Shown: positions 7,998 to 18,694, counted from the first letter of the stretch. The stretch: DNA of 64,000 nt from Reyranella humidisoli (GCF_019039055.1 NZ_JAHOPB010000001.1:2826001-2890000); one strand, 5' to 3'. Program-made: numbers and translations. The notes: generated by a model not told the origin, from the letters alone.

Positions 7998-9206
7998 CTA
8001 TTTCGCGCGGGCGGCCGCTGCAGCTTCGAGGCCCGGCGGGCTCTTGTGCCACTCGCGGTTCTCGCGGGCCTGCTGGTAGCCGTATTCGTAGAGCGCAGTC
8101 ATGTAGGCCTGGTCGAACTCGCCTTTCTTCGGAGCGCTGAAATCGCTGCCGATATAGGCGAGGTTGTAGGCGACGCCATCGCGCTGGGTGACGAAGTAGG
8201 TGCGCAGCACGTCGTTCCTGCCGCTCGACACCAGCATCGTCTCGATGGCGCGGCCGGCGATCGAGAAGGTGCGGCGGTCGCTCGCCGAGTAGTTCGGTGA
8301 AAGCGGGCCGTTGCGTACGATCCAGGCGCGGCGCTCGCGCTTCACGCCGTCGGCCTTGAGATCGATGGTCGGCGGATAGAGGAAGAGCTGGGCCACGGCG
8401 CCGCCGTCGACATGCATCTCCTGGTACTTCTTGCCGCCGATCTCGACATCCATCATCACCGGCTGGAACGCGCCGGGGATCGCCGCCGACGCACGCAGGA
8501 TCTTGCGGAAGAGATCGAGCGCCTGCGGGTGGCCGCTGGCCGCCAGTGCGCCGATGTTCCAGATCACCGGGCGCTGGGCGTCGAGGTCTGTGGTGCCGAT
8601 CAGCAGCAGCCGACCCCTGGCATATTCGCGCGCGATGGCATCGAACATCTTCTGGTCGGCGTAGCTCGCGATCACCTCGGCCAGCGGGCCGGTATCGGCC
8701 ATGGCGTCGTCGTAGAGCGCGGCCATCAGGCCACGCACGCGGAATACCTTGTCCGGCGTCATGGTCGTGTAGACCTCACGCAAGGCGGCATCGTAGTCGG
8801 GGCCGAGGAAGGCGAAGGGCGCGATGAGCGCGCCGGTGCTGACGCCGGTCACCATCTTGAATTCGGGCCGCGTGCCGCTCTCGGTCCAGCCCTTCATCAG
8901 GCCGGCACCGAACGCGCCATTGTCGCCGCCGCCCGACATCGCGAGATAGTTCGCCGGGGGCAGGCGTGTGGTCGACTTGCCTTCTGCCTTGAGCGCGGCC
9001 AATTCACGCTCGAACGACCGCTGGCCTTCCTGCACCATCAGGCTGGCGTCGCCATCGGCGTAGAAGCGTGCGTTGGCGATGCCGAGCGGCAGCGCTTCCG
9101 TCGTGTTGGCGGCGGGCACCGCGGTGCCGCGTTCGGGAAACGAGCAGGCGCCAGTCGCCAGCACGGTCGAAAGCGCGACGGCGGACGCGAGCCTGGTCAG
9201 GTTCAA
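7998..9206 (-). CDS. Patatin-like phospholipase, probable lipoprotein
   Basis: Serine acyl-hydrolase of 402 residues with the patatin Ser-Asp dyad: oxyanion loop SGGGDNGAFGAG, nucleophile elbow GVSTG and later DGG (HVDGGAVAQLF). The N-terminus is a signal peptide ending in a lipobox-like LATGAC at residues 16-21, so membrane tethering is likely. The start is a TTG at 9206: GGAGG stands 6 nt before it, and TTGA overlaps the stop of the upstream TAXI-type gene, so translation is coupled. A 197-nt gap without a clear gene separates it from the ABC-F start. Confidence 0.85.
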   Translation of the reverse strand: MNLTRLASAVALSTVLATGACSFPERGTAVPAANTTEALPLGIANARFYADGDASLMVQEGQRSFERELAALKAEGKSTTRLPPANYLAMSGGGDNGAFGAGLMKGWTESGTRPEFKMVTGVSTGALIAPFAFLGPDYDAALREVYTTMTPDKVFRVRGLMAALYDDAMADTGPLAEVIASYADQKMFDAIAREYARGRLLLIGTTDLDAQRPVIWNIGALAASGHPQALDLFRKILRASAAIPGAFQPVMMDVEIGGKKYQEMHVDGGAVAQLFLYPPTIDLKADGVKRERRAWIVRNGPLSPNYSASDRRTFSIAGRAIETMLVSSGRNDVLRTYFVTQRDGVAYNLAYIGSDFSAPKKGEFDQAYMTALYEYGYQQARENREWHKSPPGLEAAAAARAK

Positions 9207-10498
9207 GTGGTTCCTCCGGAACGTATCGTTTGAAGGCGCGCGCGCACGAGATCGATGTGGGTGCGCAGTGCGAAGAACAGGTCCGAGTGGCGCATCGGGA
9301 GGACCTTCGATGCGCGGTCGATCCGGTCGAGGTCGCTGTCGTAGGCCGCGAGTGCGGACGGCGACAACGCGCTGCCCAGCCCATGCTCGACGGCGCGAAG
9401 CTCGCGGTAGAGGCCGAGGATGCGGCGGCGCAGCACCCAAAGATAGAGCTTCGGCGCGTAGCTGAAGACGGGGACGAGGATCGCCACCGCGGTCAGCAGG
9501 ATCGCCAGCGCACGTCGCGCATAGTTGGCCAGCCAGAACGGCACGTAGCGATGCAACAGCGAGGGGCCGTTCTTGTAGAAATCGCGGGCACTCTCGGCCA
9601 TCGGATATTCCGGGTCGGACTGCGTCGGGAATTCGCCGAACTGCTGGAAGACGCCAGGCTCGCCATTGACCTCGACCAGCGCGCGCGCCAGCAGGCCGAT
9701 GATCTCGGGGTGCACGTCGTCGCGTACCAGCACCGAGCTGGTCGTGCCGATCAAGGTGACGTCGGTGTTCGGGATGTTCTTCTCGAAGTCGATGACGCCG
9801 CTCGGCAGTTCCAGTCTCGTCAGCACCGGGAAGCGGCGGGTCAACGCCTTCACGTGCTTCACGCTGACGAGTCGCAGGCCGGGATCGCGCAGGAGGTTCT
9901 GGATCAGCGGCGCCTCGACGACATTGCCCAGGATCAGGACGTCGGCCTTTCCCGAATTGAGCGCGTCGACTGCCGCTCGCCCGGCCAGCGGGAGGAAGGT
10001 CGCGTTCTGCGGCGTGATCCCGTTGATCTTCAGGATGCGGGTGACGACGGAATTGGTGCCGCTCGAATCGGGGCCGACGACGATGCTCTTGCCCTTGAGC
10101 TGAGCCAGCTCGTCGAACCTGTCGGTCGAACGGCAGAAGATGAAAAAGGCGAGGTAGTTGATGCGGCCGAGCGATTCCAGCCCGGGCGCCTGGCTGCTGT
10201 TCGACACGCCGCCCTGCACGAAGCCCGCGGAGACGCCCGAAGAGGCGTCCTGCAGCAGCCTGAGGTTCTCAACCGTGCCTTCGGTGGTGCGGATGTCGAG
10301 CGCGACATGATGGCGGGCCAGGATGTCGCGATATTTCTGGGCATAGAACTCATACGCCCCGCCCCTGGAGCCTGCGGCGATGATTATGGTCTTTGGAGGC
10401 GCGGGCACGAGATGCTCCAGCGCCAGCCACATGCCGCCCAAGGCGCACAGGATGCTGAGTGCAACGGCCAACAGGCGCTGTCGACTGAGGGTCAGCAT
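9203..10498 (-). CDS. TAXI-family TRAP-type solute-binding protein with C-terminal membrane segment
   Basis: A 431-residue periplasmic binding protein of the TAXI group. An N-terminal hydrophobic segment (LLAVALSILCALGGMWLAL) serves as signal or anchor. The binding domain begins TIIIAAGSRGGAYEFYAQKY and includes LKGKSIVVGPDSSGT and VDALNSGKADVLILGN. Unlike classical TAXI proteins it has a second hydrophobic segment near residue 340 (ALAILLTAVAILVPVF) and a cytosolic tail, which suggests a sensor or tethered binder rather than a free receptor. No TRAP membrane subunit is nearby. Its stop overlaps the TTG start of the patatin-like gene. Confidence 0.85.
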   Translation of the reverse strand: MLTLSRQRLLAVALSILCALGGMWLALEHLVPAPPKTIIIAAGSRGGAYEFYAQKYRDILARHHVALDIRTTEGTVENLRLLQDASSGVSAGFVQGGVSNSSQAPGLESLGRINYLAFFIFCRSTDRFDELAQLKGKSIVVGPDSSGTNSVVTRILKINGITPQNATFLPLAGRAAVDALNSGKADVLILGNVVEAPLIQNLLRDPGLRLVSVKHVKALTRRFPVLTRLELPSGVIDFEKNIPNTDVTLIGTTSSVLVRDDVHPEIIGLLARALVEVNGEPGVFQQFGEFPTQSDPEYPMAESARDFYKNGPSLLHRYVPFWLANYARRALAILLTAVAILVPVFSYAPKLYLWVLRRRILGLYRELRAVEHGLGSALSPSALAAYDSDLDRIDRASKVLPMRHSDLFFALRTHIDLVRARLQTIRSGGTT

Positions 10499-10525
10499 CG
10501 TGCGCCTGCCGGGACGAGAGAAGCG

Positions 10526-10885
10526 CTACTTGGCCGTGGCGTCCCAGCGGCAGCCGCGGTTTTTTTCCGTCACGACGAGGGTCCGGGGCGAACTGGCCGA
10601 GTTTGCGACGACATCGAGACGCACGCCGGAGAGCGCGAAGACCGTCGTGTAGACACCCGGGCTCGTCTGCTTCAGCGTTTCCGAGTTACCGCCGGCCAGC
10701 TTGAGCAGGGCCGTGTCGCCCTGGAGCGTGACCGAGTGGACGCGGGACAACTCGGCGTCGAGACTGCGGCAACCCGCCAGGTTGGCGTCCGACGCGGCCA
10801 TGCGGAACATGATCGGCGCGCTCTGGGCCTGGGCGAACGAGGCGGCCATGCCGACGAGGACAGCTGCGGTGATCGCTGATTTCAT
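10526..10885 (-). CDS. Small secreted protein of unknown function
   Basis: A 119-residue protein with a Sec signal peptide (MKSAITAAVLVGMAASFAQA, cleavage before QSAP). The mature part contains two cysteines (AGCRSLD and RGCRWD) that could form a disulphide. I recognise no family. The start at 10885 is the methionine that begins the signal peptide; longer frames upstream would place it internally. It reads away from the LysR gene and towards the TAXI gene 27 nt downstream, and may form an operon with it. Confidence 0.7.
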   Translation of the reverse strand: MKSAITAAVLVGMAASFAQAQSAPIMFRMAASDANLAGCRSLDAELSRVHSVTLQGDTALLKLAGGNSETLKQTSPGVYTTVFALSGVRLDVVANSASSPRTLVVTEKNRGCRWDATAK

Positions 10886-10996
10886 GGTGGCGCGCTCCGG
10901 TCCGTCGGGCTGGTGAGGCAGGAGCGCCTCCGCGGACATTGCATTCATCGGGCAATAATCGATGCGCGGCAACGCTTCTCACGATACGGTATCCGC

Positions 10997-11932
10997 ATGG
11001 ATATCGACCTGAAGTTGCTGCAGCACGCCGTCGTTTTGGCTCGGCATCGCCATTTCGGCCGTGCGGCCTCGGCGCTGCGCATCAGTCAGCCCACGCTCAG
11101 CCGCAACATCGCCGCGCTGGAAAAGAAGCTTGGCATGCGCGTCTTCGAGCGGTCGCGGCGCGATGTGGTGGCGACGTCCGCCGGCGACGACGTGCTCAAG
11201 ATGGCCGATGAACTGGTGGCGCGTGCCGAGGCCATCTCCAACCAGCTCCAGGTCGTGCGCGACGGCCGCGGCGGGCGACTGCGTGTCGCCGCGGGCTCCT
11301 ACATCCACGACATTGCCGTGCAGCCGGCCGCCATCGACCTGATCAACGCCAATCCCTCGATCCGGCTGGAGCTGCTGGAGCGCGAATGGACGGCCGTGCT
11401 CGCGATGCTGATGACCGACCGCGTCGATTTCGTCGTGTTCGACGTCCTGGCACTGAAGGACATGCCGGCGCTGCGCGTCGAAACGCTCGGCACCCTGAAA
11501 GGCAGCTATTTCTGTCGCGCCGGCCATCCTCTGATGAAGAAGAAGGCGCCGCTTCAGCCGGAGGATCTGCGCAAGTATCCGTTTGTGATGTCGAGCATGC
11601 CGCACACCAATCTCTGGCTGATCGAAGGCATCGACGATGGCCTGTCGATCGAGCCCGTCACCGGAGACGTGCTGCCCTCGATCGCCGTGTCCTCGTTCCG
11701 TGTCGTGCGGGACCTCGTGGCCGGCACCGACGCGTTCGGGATCGGCCATATGAGCCAGATCGAGGGCGGCCTGAAGTCCCGGCAGCTGGCCGTGCTCGAC
11801 CTGCCCTGGCGCGGCAAGCTCCCGTCCGCTCAGATGGGGGTGGCCTACAAGCGCGAGCGCACGCTCTCGCCGGCCGCACGCTCCTTCATCGGCCTTATCC
11901 GCAAGCGCTTCCGCGCCGCCGCCGAAGCCTGA
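10997..11932 (+). CDS. LysR-family transcriptional regulator
   Basis: A 311-residue regulator. The winged helix-turn-helix occupies about residues 3-62 (LLQHAVVLARHRHFGRAASA, then ISQPTLSRNIAALEKKLGMR), followed by the linker helix and a periplasmic-binding-protein-like effector domain from about residue 90. LysR proteins usually control a divergent neighbour, here the small secreted protein/TAXI/patatin genes starting 111 nt away; the enolase-superfamily gene, which converges and abuts its stop at 11933, is a second candidate. The effector is unknown. Start chosen at the ATG that gives a standard N-terminus. Confidence 0.9.
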   Translation: MDIDLKLLQHAVVLARHRHFGRAASALRISQPTLSRNIAALEKKLGMRVFERSRRDVVATSAGDDVLKMADELVARAEAISNQLQVVRDGRGGRLRVAAGSYIHDIAVQPAAIDLINANPSIRLELLEREWTAVLAMLMTDRVDFVVFDVLALKDMPALRVETLGTLKGSYFCRAGHPLMKKKAPLQPEDLRKYPFVMSSMPHTNLWLIEGIDDGLSIEPVTGDVLPSIAVSSFRVVRDLVAGTDAFGIGHMSQIEGGLKSRQLAVLDLPWRGKLPSAQMGVAYKRERTLSPAARSFIGLIRKRFRAAAEA

Positions 11933-13051
11933 TCAGCCTTTCAGACGCTGGCCGCCCACACGGTGGTCTTTCAGGATCTCGGGCCGGAAGACCACGCCAT
12001 GGCCCGGCCGTTCCGGCGGCGACATGGTGCCATCCTTCGCGGGCAGGACCGGCTCGATCCAGAGATCGTCGTTCCAGTCCATGTATTCGAGATAGCTGGC
12101 GTTGGGGATCGAGGCCAGCACATGCACCATCTGCTCGTGGAACAGGTGAGGCGCGATCCGAATGCCGTACGGTTCGGCCATCGAGGCGATTTTGCGCAGC
12201 TCGGAGTAGCCGCCACGCATCGGGTCCGGCTGCAGGATCGGCGTGCCGGGATGCTCGAAGAAGGGCCTCAGGTCGTTGCGCATGAAGTGGCTCTCGCCGC
12301 CGACCACGCGCGTCTTCAGCGCCGCGGCGATGCGGCGGTAGCCCGCGAAGTCCTCGGCGACGACCGGCTCCTCCAGCCAGTAGGGATCGAACTCGTCGAT
12401 GCGATGGCCGGCCTGGATCGCGGTGTCGGCGTCCCAGCCCATGTTGACGTCGATCATGATCTCGATGCCGTCACCCATCGCCTCGCGCATCGCCTTCACG
12501 TTCTGGACGTCCTCGCGCCACGGCCGGATATGCGCCACCTGCATCTTGATGGCCTTGAGACCCTGGGCGGTGAACTCCTGCGCGCGCCTGATCATGCCGT
12601 CGCGGCCGAGCCCGCGGAAACAGCCCGAGCCGTAGGCGGGAATGGAAGTGCGCGCAGCACCCCACAGGCGGAACAGCGGCAGGCTCGCGCGCTTGCCGAC
12701 AATATCCCACAGCGCCATGTCGACGGCGCTCTGGGCGAACAGGGTGACGCCCATGCGGCCCAGCCAGAAATTGTTCTTGTAGAGCGTCTGCCAGATGCCC
12801 TCGATCTCGGTGGCGTCGCGGCCGATCACATAAGGTGCAATCAGCTCCTTCATACAGGCGTCGAGCGTGTGCAGGCCGCCATGCAGCGGCATCAGGTAGC
12901 TCATGCCGACCAGCCCGCCCTGCGTCTCGATCTCGAGCACGAAGATCTCCCGTGGCCCGGGCGCCAGGATTCCCGCCGCCGGCGGCGACGACCGCCACGG
13001 CACCTGCAGGAGCGTGGTGCGAAGCTCGACGATGGTGGTCGGAGTGGTCAT
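11933..13051 (-). CDS. Mandelate racemase/muconate lactonizing enzyme family protein (enolase superfamily)
   Basis: A 372-residue TIM-barrel enzyme with the enolase-superfamily capping domain (1-125). Expected Mg ligands are D201 (IDVNMGWD), E227 or E228 (LEEPV) and E253 (GGES), and a base is expected at H302 or H305 (APHLFHEQ). The lysine motif reads KAIKMQ, so the second lysine of the usual KxK is glutamine (Q171), which affects which proton is abstracted and argues against a simple racemase assignment. Acid-sugar dehydratase is the most common activity of this subgroup, but the substrate cannot be read from sequence. It is divergent from cimA. Confidence 0.85.
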   Translation of the reverse strand: MTTPTTIVELRTTLLQVPWRSSPPAAGILAPGPREIFVLEIETQGGLVGMSYLMPLHGGLHTLDACMKELIAPYVIGRDATEIEGIWQTLYKNNFWLGRMGVTLFAQSAVDMALWDIVGKRASLPLFRLWGAARTSIPAYGSGCFRGLGRDGMIRRAQEFTAQGLKAIKMQVAHIRPWREDVQNVKAMREAMGDGIEIMIDVNMGWDADTAIQAGHRIDEFDPYWLEEPVVAEDFAGYRRIAAALKTRVVGGESHFMRNDLRPFFEHPGTPILQPDPMRGGYSELRKIASMAEPYGIRIAPHLFHEQMVHVLASIPNASYLEYMDWNDDLWIEPVLPAKDGTMSPPERPGHGVVFRPEILKDHRVGGQRLKG

Positions 13052-13094
13052 AAGCGTATCTCCCGAGGTTTCCCGACACTATGATGCGCGCGCC

Positions 13095-14702
13095 ATGAGC
13101 CAGTCCAACCGAGTCTATCTCTTCGACACCACCCTGCGAGACGGGGCCCAGACGCAGGGCGTCGATTTCACCGTGGCCGACAAGGCCGCGATCGCGCGCG
13201 AGCTCGACCGGTTGGGCATCGACTATATCGAGGGCGGCTGGCCGGGCGCGAACCCGACCGACGACCGGTTCTTCGCCGATCCGCCAGAGTTCCAGAATGC
13301 CAAGTTCGTGGCCTTCGGCATGACGCGGCGCGCCGGGCGCAGCGCGGCCAACGATCCCGGGCTGGCGTCGATCCTGCAGACCAAGGCGCGCAACGTCTGC
13401 ATGGTCGGCAAGACTTGGGACTTCCACGTCGACGTGGCGCTCGAAGTCGACCGCGCCGAGTATCTCGAGATGATCGCCGACTCGCTCAGCTACGCGAAGA
13501 CGCGCATGGACGAGACGATGTTCGACGCCGAGCATTTCTTCGACGGCTACAAGGCCAATCCCGATTATGCCATGGCCTGCCTCGCCGCCGCCGAGAAGGC
13601 GGGCGCGCGCTGGCTGGTGCTCTGCGACACCAACGGCGGAACCCTGCCGCACGAAGTCGAGCGCATCGTGGGCGAAGTGGTGAAGAAGATCCCGGGCGAT
13701 CGGCTCGGCATCCATACGCACAACGACACCGAGAATGCCGTTGCCAACACGCTGGCCGCGGTGCGGGCGGGCGTGCGCCAGGTGCAGGGCACGATCAACG
13801 GGCTGGGCGAGCGCTGCGGCAACGCCAACATGATCTCGCTGATCCCGAACCTCGTGCTGAAGATGGGCTTCGACACCGGGCTGAAGGACGGCGCGATGCA
13901 GCGGCTCACGCACCTGTCGCGCCTGCTAGACGACCGGCTGAACATGCCGACCAACCGCAGTGCTGCCTACGTCGGCACGCGCGCCTTCGCCCATAAGGGC
14001 GGCCTGCACGTCTCGGCGGTCGAGAAGGACCCCAAGACCTACGAGCATGTCGATCCCGAGATCGTGGGCAACCAGCGCATCATCGTGGTCAGCGACCAGG
14101 CCGGGCGCTCCAACATCATGGCGCGCTTCCGCCAGATCGGCCTCGATGTCGATCCGAAGCATCCCGGCGTTGCGCGCCTGCTTGAGATCGTGAAGGAGCG
14201 CGAGTCGGAGGGTTATGCCTACGATGGCGCCGACGCGAGCTTCGAGCTTTTGGCGCGACATGAGCTGCACACGGTGCCGGATTATTTCTCACTGCAGAGC
14301 TTTCGCGTGCTGGCGGAGCGTCGCGTCAATGCCAAGGGCCAGACCGTGGCGTTGTCGGAAGCGACGGTGAAGCTCGACATCGCCGGCCGCCGCGCCATGG
14401 AAGTGGGCGAGGGCAACGGTCCCGTGAACGCACTCGATGCTGCGCTGCGAAAGGCACTGTTGCCGGTCTATCCCGAGCTGGAGGACATGCGGCTGGTCGA
14501 CTTCAAGGTCCGCATCCTCGATTCGGCGGGCGGTACGGCGGCCACCACGCGTGTCATGATCGAGAGTGCGGATGCGAAAGGCCGCCGCTGGAGCACGATC
14601 GGCGTCTCGCCCAACATCGTCGACGCTTCCTACAACGCGCTCTACGACGCGATCACCTACAAGCTCTTCCGCGACGGTGCTCGCCCGGCGCAGCCGGCGT
14701 AG
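13095..14702 (+). CDS. cimA: (R)-citramalate synthase
   Basis: Condenses acetyl-CoA and pyruvate to (R)-citramalate, the threonine-independent entry to isoleucine. At 535 residues it has the catalytic TIM barrel first (YLFDTTLRDGAQTQGVDF at 8-25; HTHNDTENAVANT carrying the metal-binding histidines; NGLGERCGNAN), then a connecting region (RAFAHKGGLHVSAVEKDP) and a C-terminal LeuA-type regulatory domain containing NALDAALRKAL. The opening and the length match CimA rather than homocitrate or 2-isopropylmalate synthase. Upstream the 43-nt gap is shared with the divergent enolase-superfamily gene. Confidence 0.93.
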   Translation: MSQSNRVYLFDTTLRDGAQTQGVDFTVADKAAIARELDRLGIDYIEGGWPGANPTDDRFFADPPEFQNAKFVAFGMTRRAGRSAANDPGLASILQTKARNVCMVGKTWDFHVDVALEVDRAEYLEMIADSLSYAKTRMDETMFDAEHFFDGYKANPDYAMACLAAAEKAGARWLVLCDTNGGTLPHEVERIVGEVVKKIPGDRLGIHTHNDTENAVANTLAAVRAGVRQVQGTINGLGERCGNANMISLIPNLVLKMGFDTGLKDGAMQRLTHLSRLLDDRLNMPTNRSAAYVGTRAFAHKGGLHVSAVEKDPKTYEHVDPEIVGNQRIIVVSDQAGRSNIMARFRQIGLDVDPKHPGVARLLEIVKERESEGYAYDGADASFELLARHELHTVPDYFSLQSFRVLAERRVNAKGQTVALSEATVKLDIAGRRAMEVGEGNGPVNALDAALRKALLPVYPELEDMRLVDFKVRILDSAGGTAATTRVMIESADAKGRRWSTIGVSPNIVDASYNALYDAITYKLFRDGARPAQPA

Positions 14703-14759
14703 CAGCCATGACGCTCCTGCCGGTTGACCTAGCCCAGGTCGGGGCAGACCATATATCGC

Positions 14760-15917
14760 GTGCGAGACGGAGAGCATCTGGACACACGGAATCCGCCCAT
14801 CGCGGCGGCCGCGACGCGCCGTCCGCGTCTGGGAGGTCGCGTCCTCGCGCGGGCTTTCATGTGGGCGCTGCCCGCCCTCGTGCTCGCCGCCACCCTGTTC
14901 ATCTGGTTGTCGGCCGGTGGCTCGGTCACGACCGACAACGCCTATGTGAAGGGTGATCGCGCCCAGATCGCGACCCAGCTTTCCGGCGTCATCGTCGAAG
15001 TATTGGTGCAGGAGAACGAGAAGGTGTCGCGCGGCCAGCTTCTGTTCCGGCTCGACGACCAGTCCTATCGCCACGCGCTGACCCGCATCGAGGCCGAGAC
15101 CGAGACGGTGCGGGCCGAGATCCGCGGCCTGCGCGCCCAGTGGCGCACCAAGCGCGAGGAGATCAAGGCGGCGCTGAGCCAGCAGACCTATGCTCAGGCG
15201 GATTTCGACCGCCAGGCCGAACTCGCCGAAAAGAAGGTGACCTCGACCGCCAAGCTGGAAGAGGCGCGCATGGGCCTCGACGTGGCGCGCCAGCGCATCT
15301 CGGCCGCGCAGGAAGACCTGCAGCGCATCGAGGCGGCCCTGGCTGGCGATCCCAAGATCCGCGCCGACAACCATCCGCGCGTGCGCCAGATGATGGCAAT
15401 GCGCGAGGAAGCGCTGCTGCAGGTCCGCCGCACCACCATCGAATCGCCGATCGACGGTATCGTGAGCAAGCGCCCGGTGCCCGGCAGCTACGCCACCGCC
15501 GGCGTGCCGGTGATGGTGGTGGTGGCCGACAGCGATCTCTGGATCGAGGCCAACTTCAAGGAGACCGAACTCACGCGCGTCCGGTCGGGCCAGAAGGTGC
15601 TGATCCACGTCGACACCTACCCCGAGGCCGAGTGCCACGGCACGGTGTCGAGCATCTCGCAGTCGACCGGTGCTGAGTTCGCCGTGCTGCCGCCGCAGAA
15701 TGCCAGCGGCAACTGGGTGAAGGTGGTGCAGCGCATTCCCGTGCGCCTCTCTGTCGCCTGCCGAGAGGGTGATCCGCCGCTGCGCGTGGGCATGAGCACG
15801 ACCGTCGAGGTCGAGACTGGCCATACGCGCTCGCTCGCCAGCCTGTGGGCCGGATGGTCGAAGTCGCTCGGCCTTTCGGGTTCCCCGGCGAGCGCTGCGG
15901 CGACGCCGAAGCCCTAG
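14760..15917 (+). CDS. HlyD/EmrA-type membrane fusion protein
   Basis: Periplasmic adaptor of a tripartite drug efflux pump, 385 residues. A cytosolic N-terminus precedes one membrane segment (about 33-51, WALPALVLAATLFIWL). Then come a biotinyl-lipoyl-like half motif (TTDNAYVKGDRAQIATQLSG), a long alpha-helical hairpin (about 100-200) and the second lipoyl half with IESPIDGIVSKRPVPGSY. The frame opens with GTG at 14760; no good ribosome-binding site is visible there, so the first residues are uncertain. It is followed after 3 nt by a DHA2-type permease gene, the classical EmrA-EmrB pair. Confidence 0.88.
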   Translation: MRDGEHLDTRNPPIAAAATRRPRLGGRVLARAFMWALPALVLAATLFIWLSAGGSVTTDNAYVKGDRAQIATQLSGVIVEVLVQENEKVSRGQLLFRLDDQSYRHALTRIEAETETVRAEIRGLRAQWRTKREEIKAALSQQTYAQADFDRQAELAEKKVTSTAKLEEARMGLDVARQRISAAQEDLQRIEAALAGDPKIRADNHPRVRQMMAMREEALLQVRRTTIESPIDGIVSKRPVPGSYATAGVPVMVVVADSDLWIEANFKETELTRVRSGQKVLIHVDTYPEAECHGTVSSISQSTGAEFAVLPPQNASGNWVKVVQRIPVRLSVACREGDPPLRVGMSTTVEVETGHTRSLASLWAGWSKSLGLSGSPASAAATPKP

Positions 15918-15920
15918 CCG

Positions 15921-17429
<1,509 letters not shown>

Positions 17430-17447
17430 CCACGTTATTAGGGCGGC

Positions 17448-18212
17448 ATGGGACGCGCATCGAAGGGCCGCGACGTCGCCGCCGCAACGCCGGTGGTCAT
17501 CCTCGTGCGCCCGCAACTCGGCGAGAATATCGGCATGGCCGCGCGCGCCATGCTGAATTGCGGCCTGTCGACCCTGCGCCTGGTGGCGCCGCGCGACGGC
17601 TGGCCGAACGAAAAGGCGCAGCGCGCCGCCTCGGGCGCCGACATCGTGCTGGAGAAGGCCGAGGTGTTCGACAGCGTGGGCGAGGCCGTGGCCGATCTCG
17701 AACGGGTGGTCGCCACGACGGCGCGCAACCGCGAATTGGCGCAGCGCATCGTGACGCCGCGCCAGGCCGCGTCCGACATGCGTGGCTGGATCGGGCAGGG
17801 CGATAGCATCGGCATCCTGTTCGGGCCCGAGCGCACCGGCCTCGAGAATGACGACATGGTCCATGCCGACACCGCGCTCTCTATTCCGCTCAATCCGCAA
17901 TTCTCCTCGCTGAACATGGCGCAGGCGGTGCTGCTGGTGGCCTACGAATGGAGCGCCGCCGGCGACACGACGCCGCCCGCCCGCATGGCCGACCATGCGA
18001 CGCGGCCCGCCACCAAGGAGGAGCTGCAGAGCCTGTTCGACCATCTCGAGCGCGCGCTCGACCAGTCGGGCTTCCTGCGCAACAAGGAGATGCGTCCCTC
18101 CATGGTGCTCAATCTGCGTGCCCTGCTGCAGCGCGCCGAGATGACCGAGCAGGAAGCGCGCACCTTCCACGGCGTCATCAAGTTCCTGTCCAAGAGCAAG
18201 CACGAGGAATAG
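17448..18212 (+). CDS. trmJ: tRNA (cytidine/uridine-2'-O-)-methyltransferase TrmJ
   Basis: SPOUT (SpoU) class methyltransferase that 2'-O-methylates position 32 of the tRNA anticodon loop with S-adenosylmethionine. SPOUT motif 1 is visible as RPQLGENIGMAARAMLNCGL, motif 2 as ILFGPERTGLENDDM and motif 3 as LNPQFSSLNMAQAVLLVAYE. The C-terminal helical extension (NKEMRPSMVLNLRALLQRAE) is typical of TrmJ, as is the length of 254 residues. The OsmC gene begins 3 nt after the stop. Confidence 0.92.
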   Translation: MGRASKGRDVAAATPVVILVRPQLGENIGMAARAMLNCGLSTLRLVAPRDGWPNEKAQRAASGADIVLEKAEVFDSVGEAVADLERVVATTARNRELAQRIVTPRQAASDMRGWIGQGDSIGILFGPERTGLENDDMVHADTALSIPLNPQFSSLNMAQAVLLVAYEWSAAGDTTPPARMADHATRPATKEELQSLFDHLERALDQSGFLRNKEMRPSMVLNLRALLQRAEMTEQEARTFHGVIKFLSKSKHEE

Positions 18213-18214
18213 CC

Positions 18215-18637
18215 ATGTCCACGACCGCCAAGATTTCCTGGGTCGACGGCGCCCTGCTGGTCGCCGAAGGCGGCAGCGGTCACACGATCACCATGGACGG
18301 CGCGCCCGACATCGGTGGCCGCAACCTGGCCTCGCGGCCGATGGAAGTCCTGTTGATGGGCATGGGCGGCTGCACCGCCATCGACGTCGTCTCGATGCTG
18401 AAGAAGCAGCGCCAGGACATCGAGGGCGTGGAAGTCTCGCTGGTCGCCGAGCGGGCCGAGGACCATCCCAAGGTCTATACCTCGGTGAAGCTGGTCTACA
18501 CGGTGCGCGGCCGGAAATTGAACAAGGCGCTGGTCGAGCGGGCGGTCAGCCTGTCGGACGAAAAGTACTGTTCGGCCACCGCCATGGTGAAGAAAACCGC
18601 CGACGTGACCCACGAAATCGTGCTGGTCGAGATCTAA
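18215..18637 (+). CDS. OsmC/YhfA-family protein
   Basis: A 140-residue OsmC-fold protein; relatives with this fold are thiol-dependent hydroperoxide reductases. Characteristic elements are ASRPMEVLLMGMGGCTAIDV, which carries the first redox cysteine of the family, and the second cysteine in DEKYCSATAMVKK. The first methionine follows the trmJ stop by 2 nt, so the two are co-transcribed although functionally unrelated. The YhfA-like branch lacks a proven substrate; protection against organic peroxides is the usual assumption. Confidence 0.88.
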   Translation: MSTTAKISWVDGALLVAEGGSGHTITMDGAPDIGGRNLASRPMEVLLMGMGGCTAIDVVSMLKKQRQDIEGVEVSLVAERAEDHPKVYTSVKLVYTVRGRKLNKALVERAVSLSDEKYCSATAMVKKTADVTHEIVLVEI

Positions 18638-18666
18638 GTCTTTGATTTTGCTGATGGAACGGGCTC

Positions 18667-18694
18667 TTGACTGGCCCGCATCCGCCAGTATGTT
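18667..18694 (+). promoter_or_regulatory. Sigma-70-type promoter of rpsD
   Basis: TTGACT (18667-18672) and TATGTT (18689-18694) are separated by 16 nt and lie about 130 nt before the rpsD start, in the 189-nt gap after the OsmC gene. Transcription would begin near 18701, leaving a leader of about 125 nt in which S4 autoregulation could operate, as S4 does in other bacteria (inference). Confidence 0.5.

Noticed and set aside
7801..8140. Short frames between the ABC-F and patatin-like genes
   Set aside because: No ribosome-binding site, no recognisable motif, and they overlap the 3' end of the patatin-like gene. I treat 7801-7997 as non-coding.
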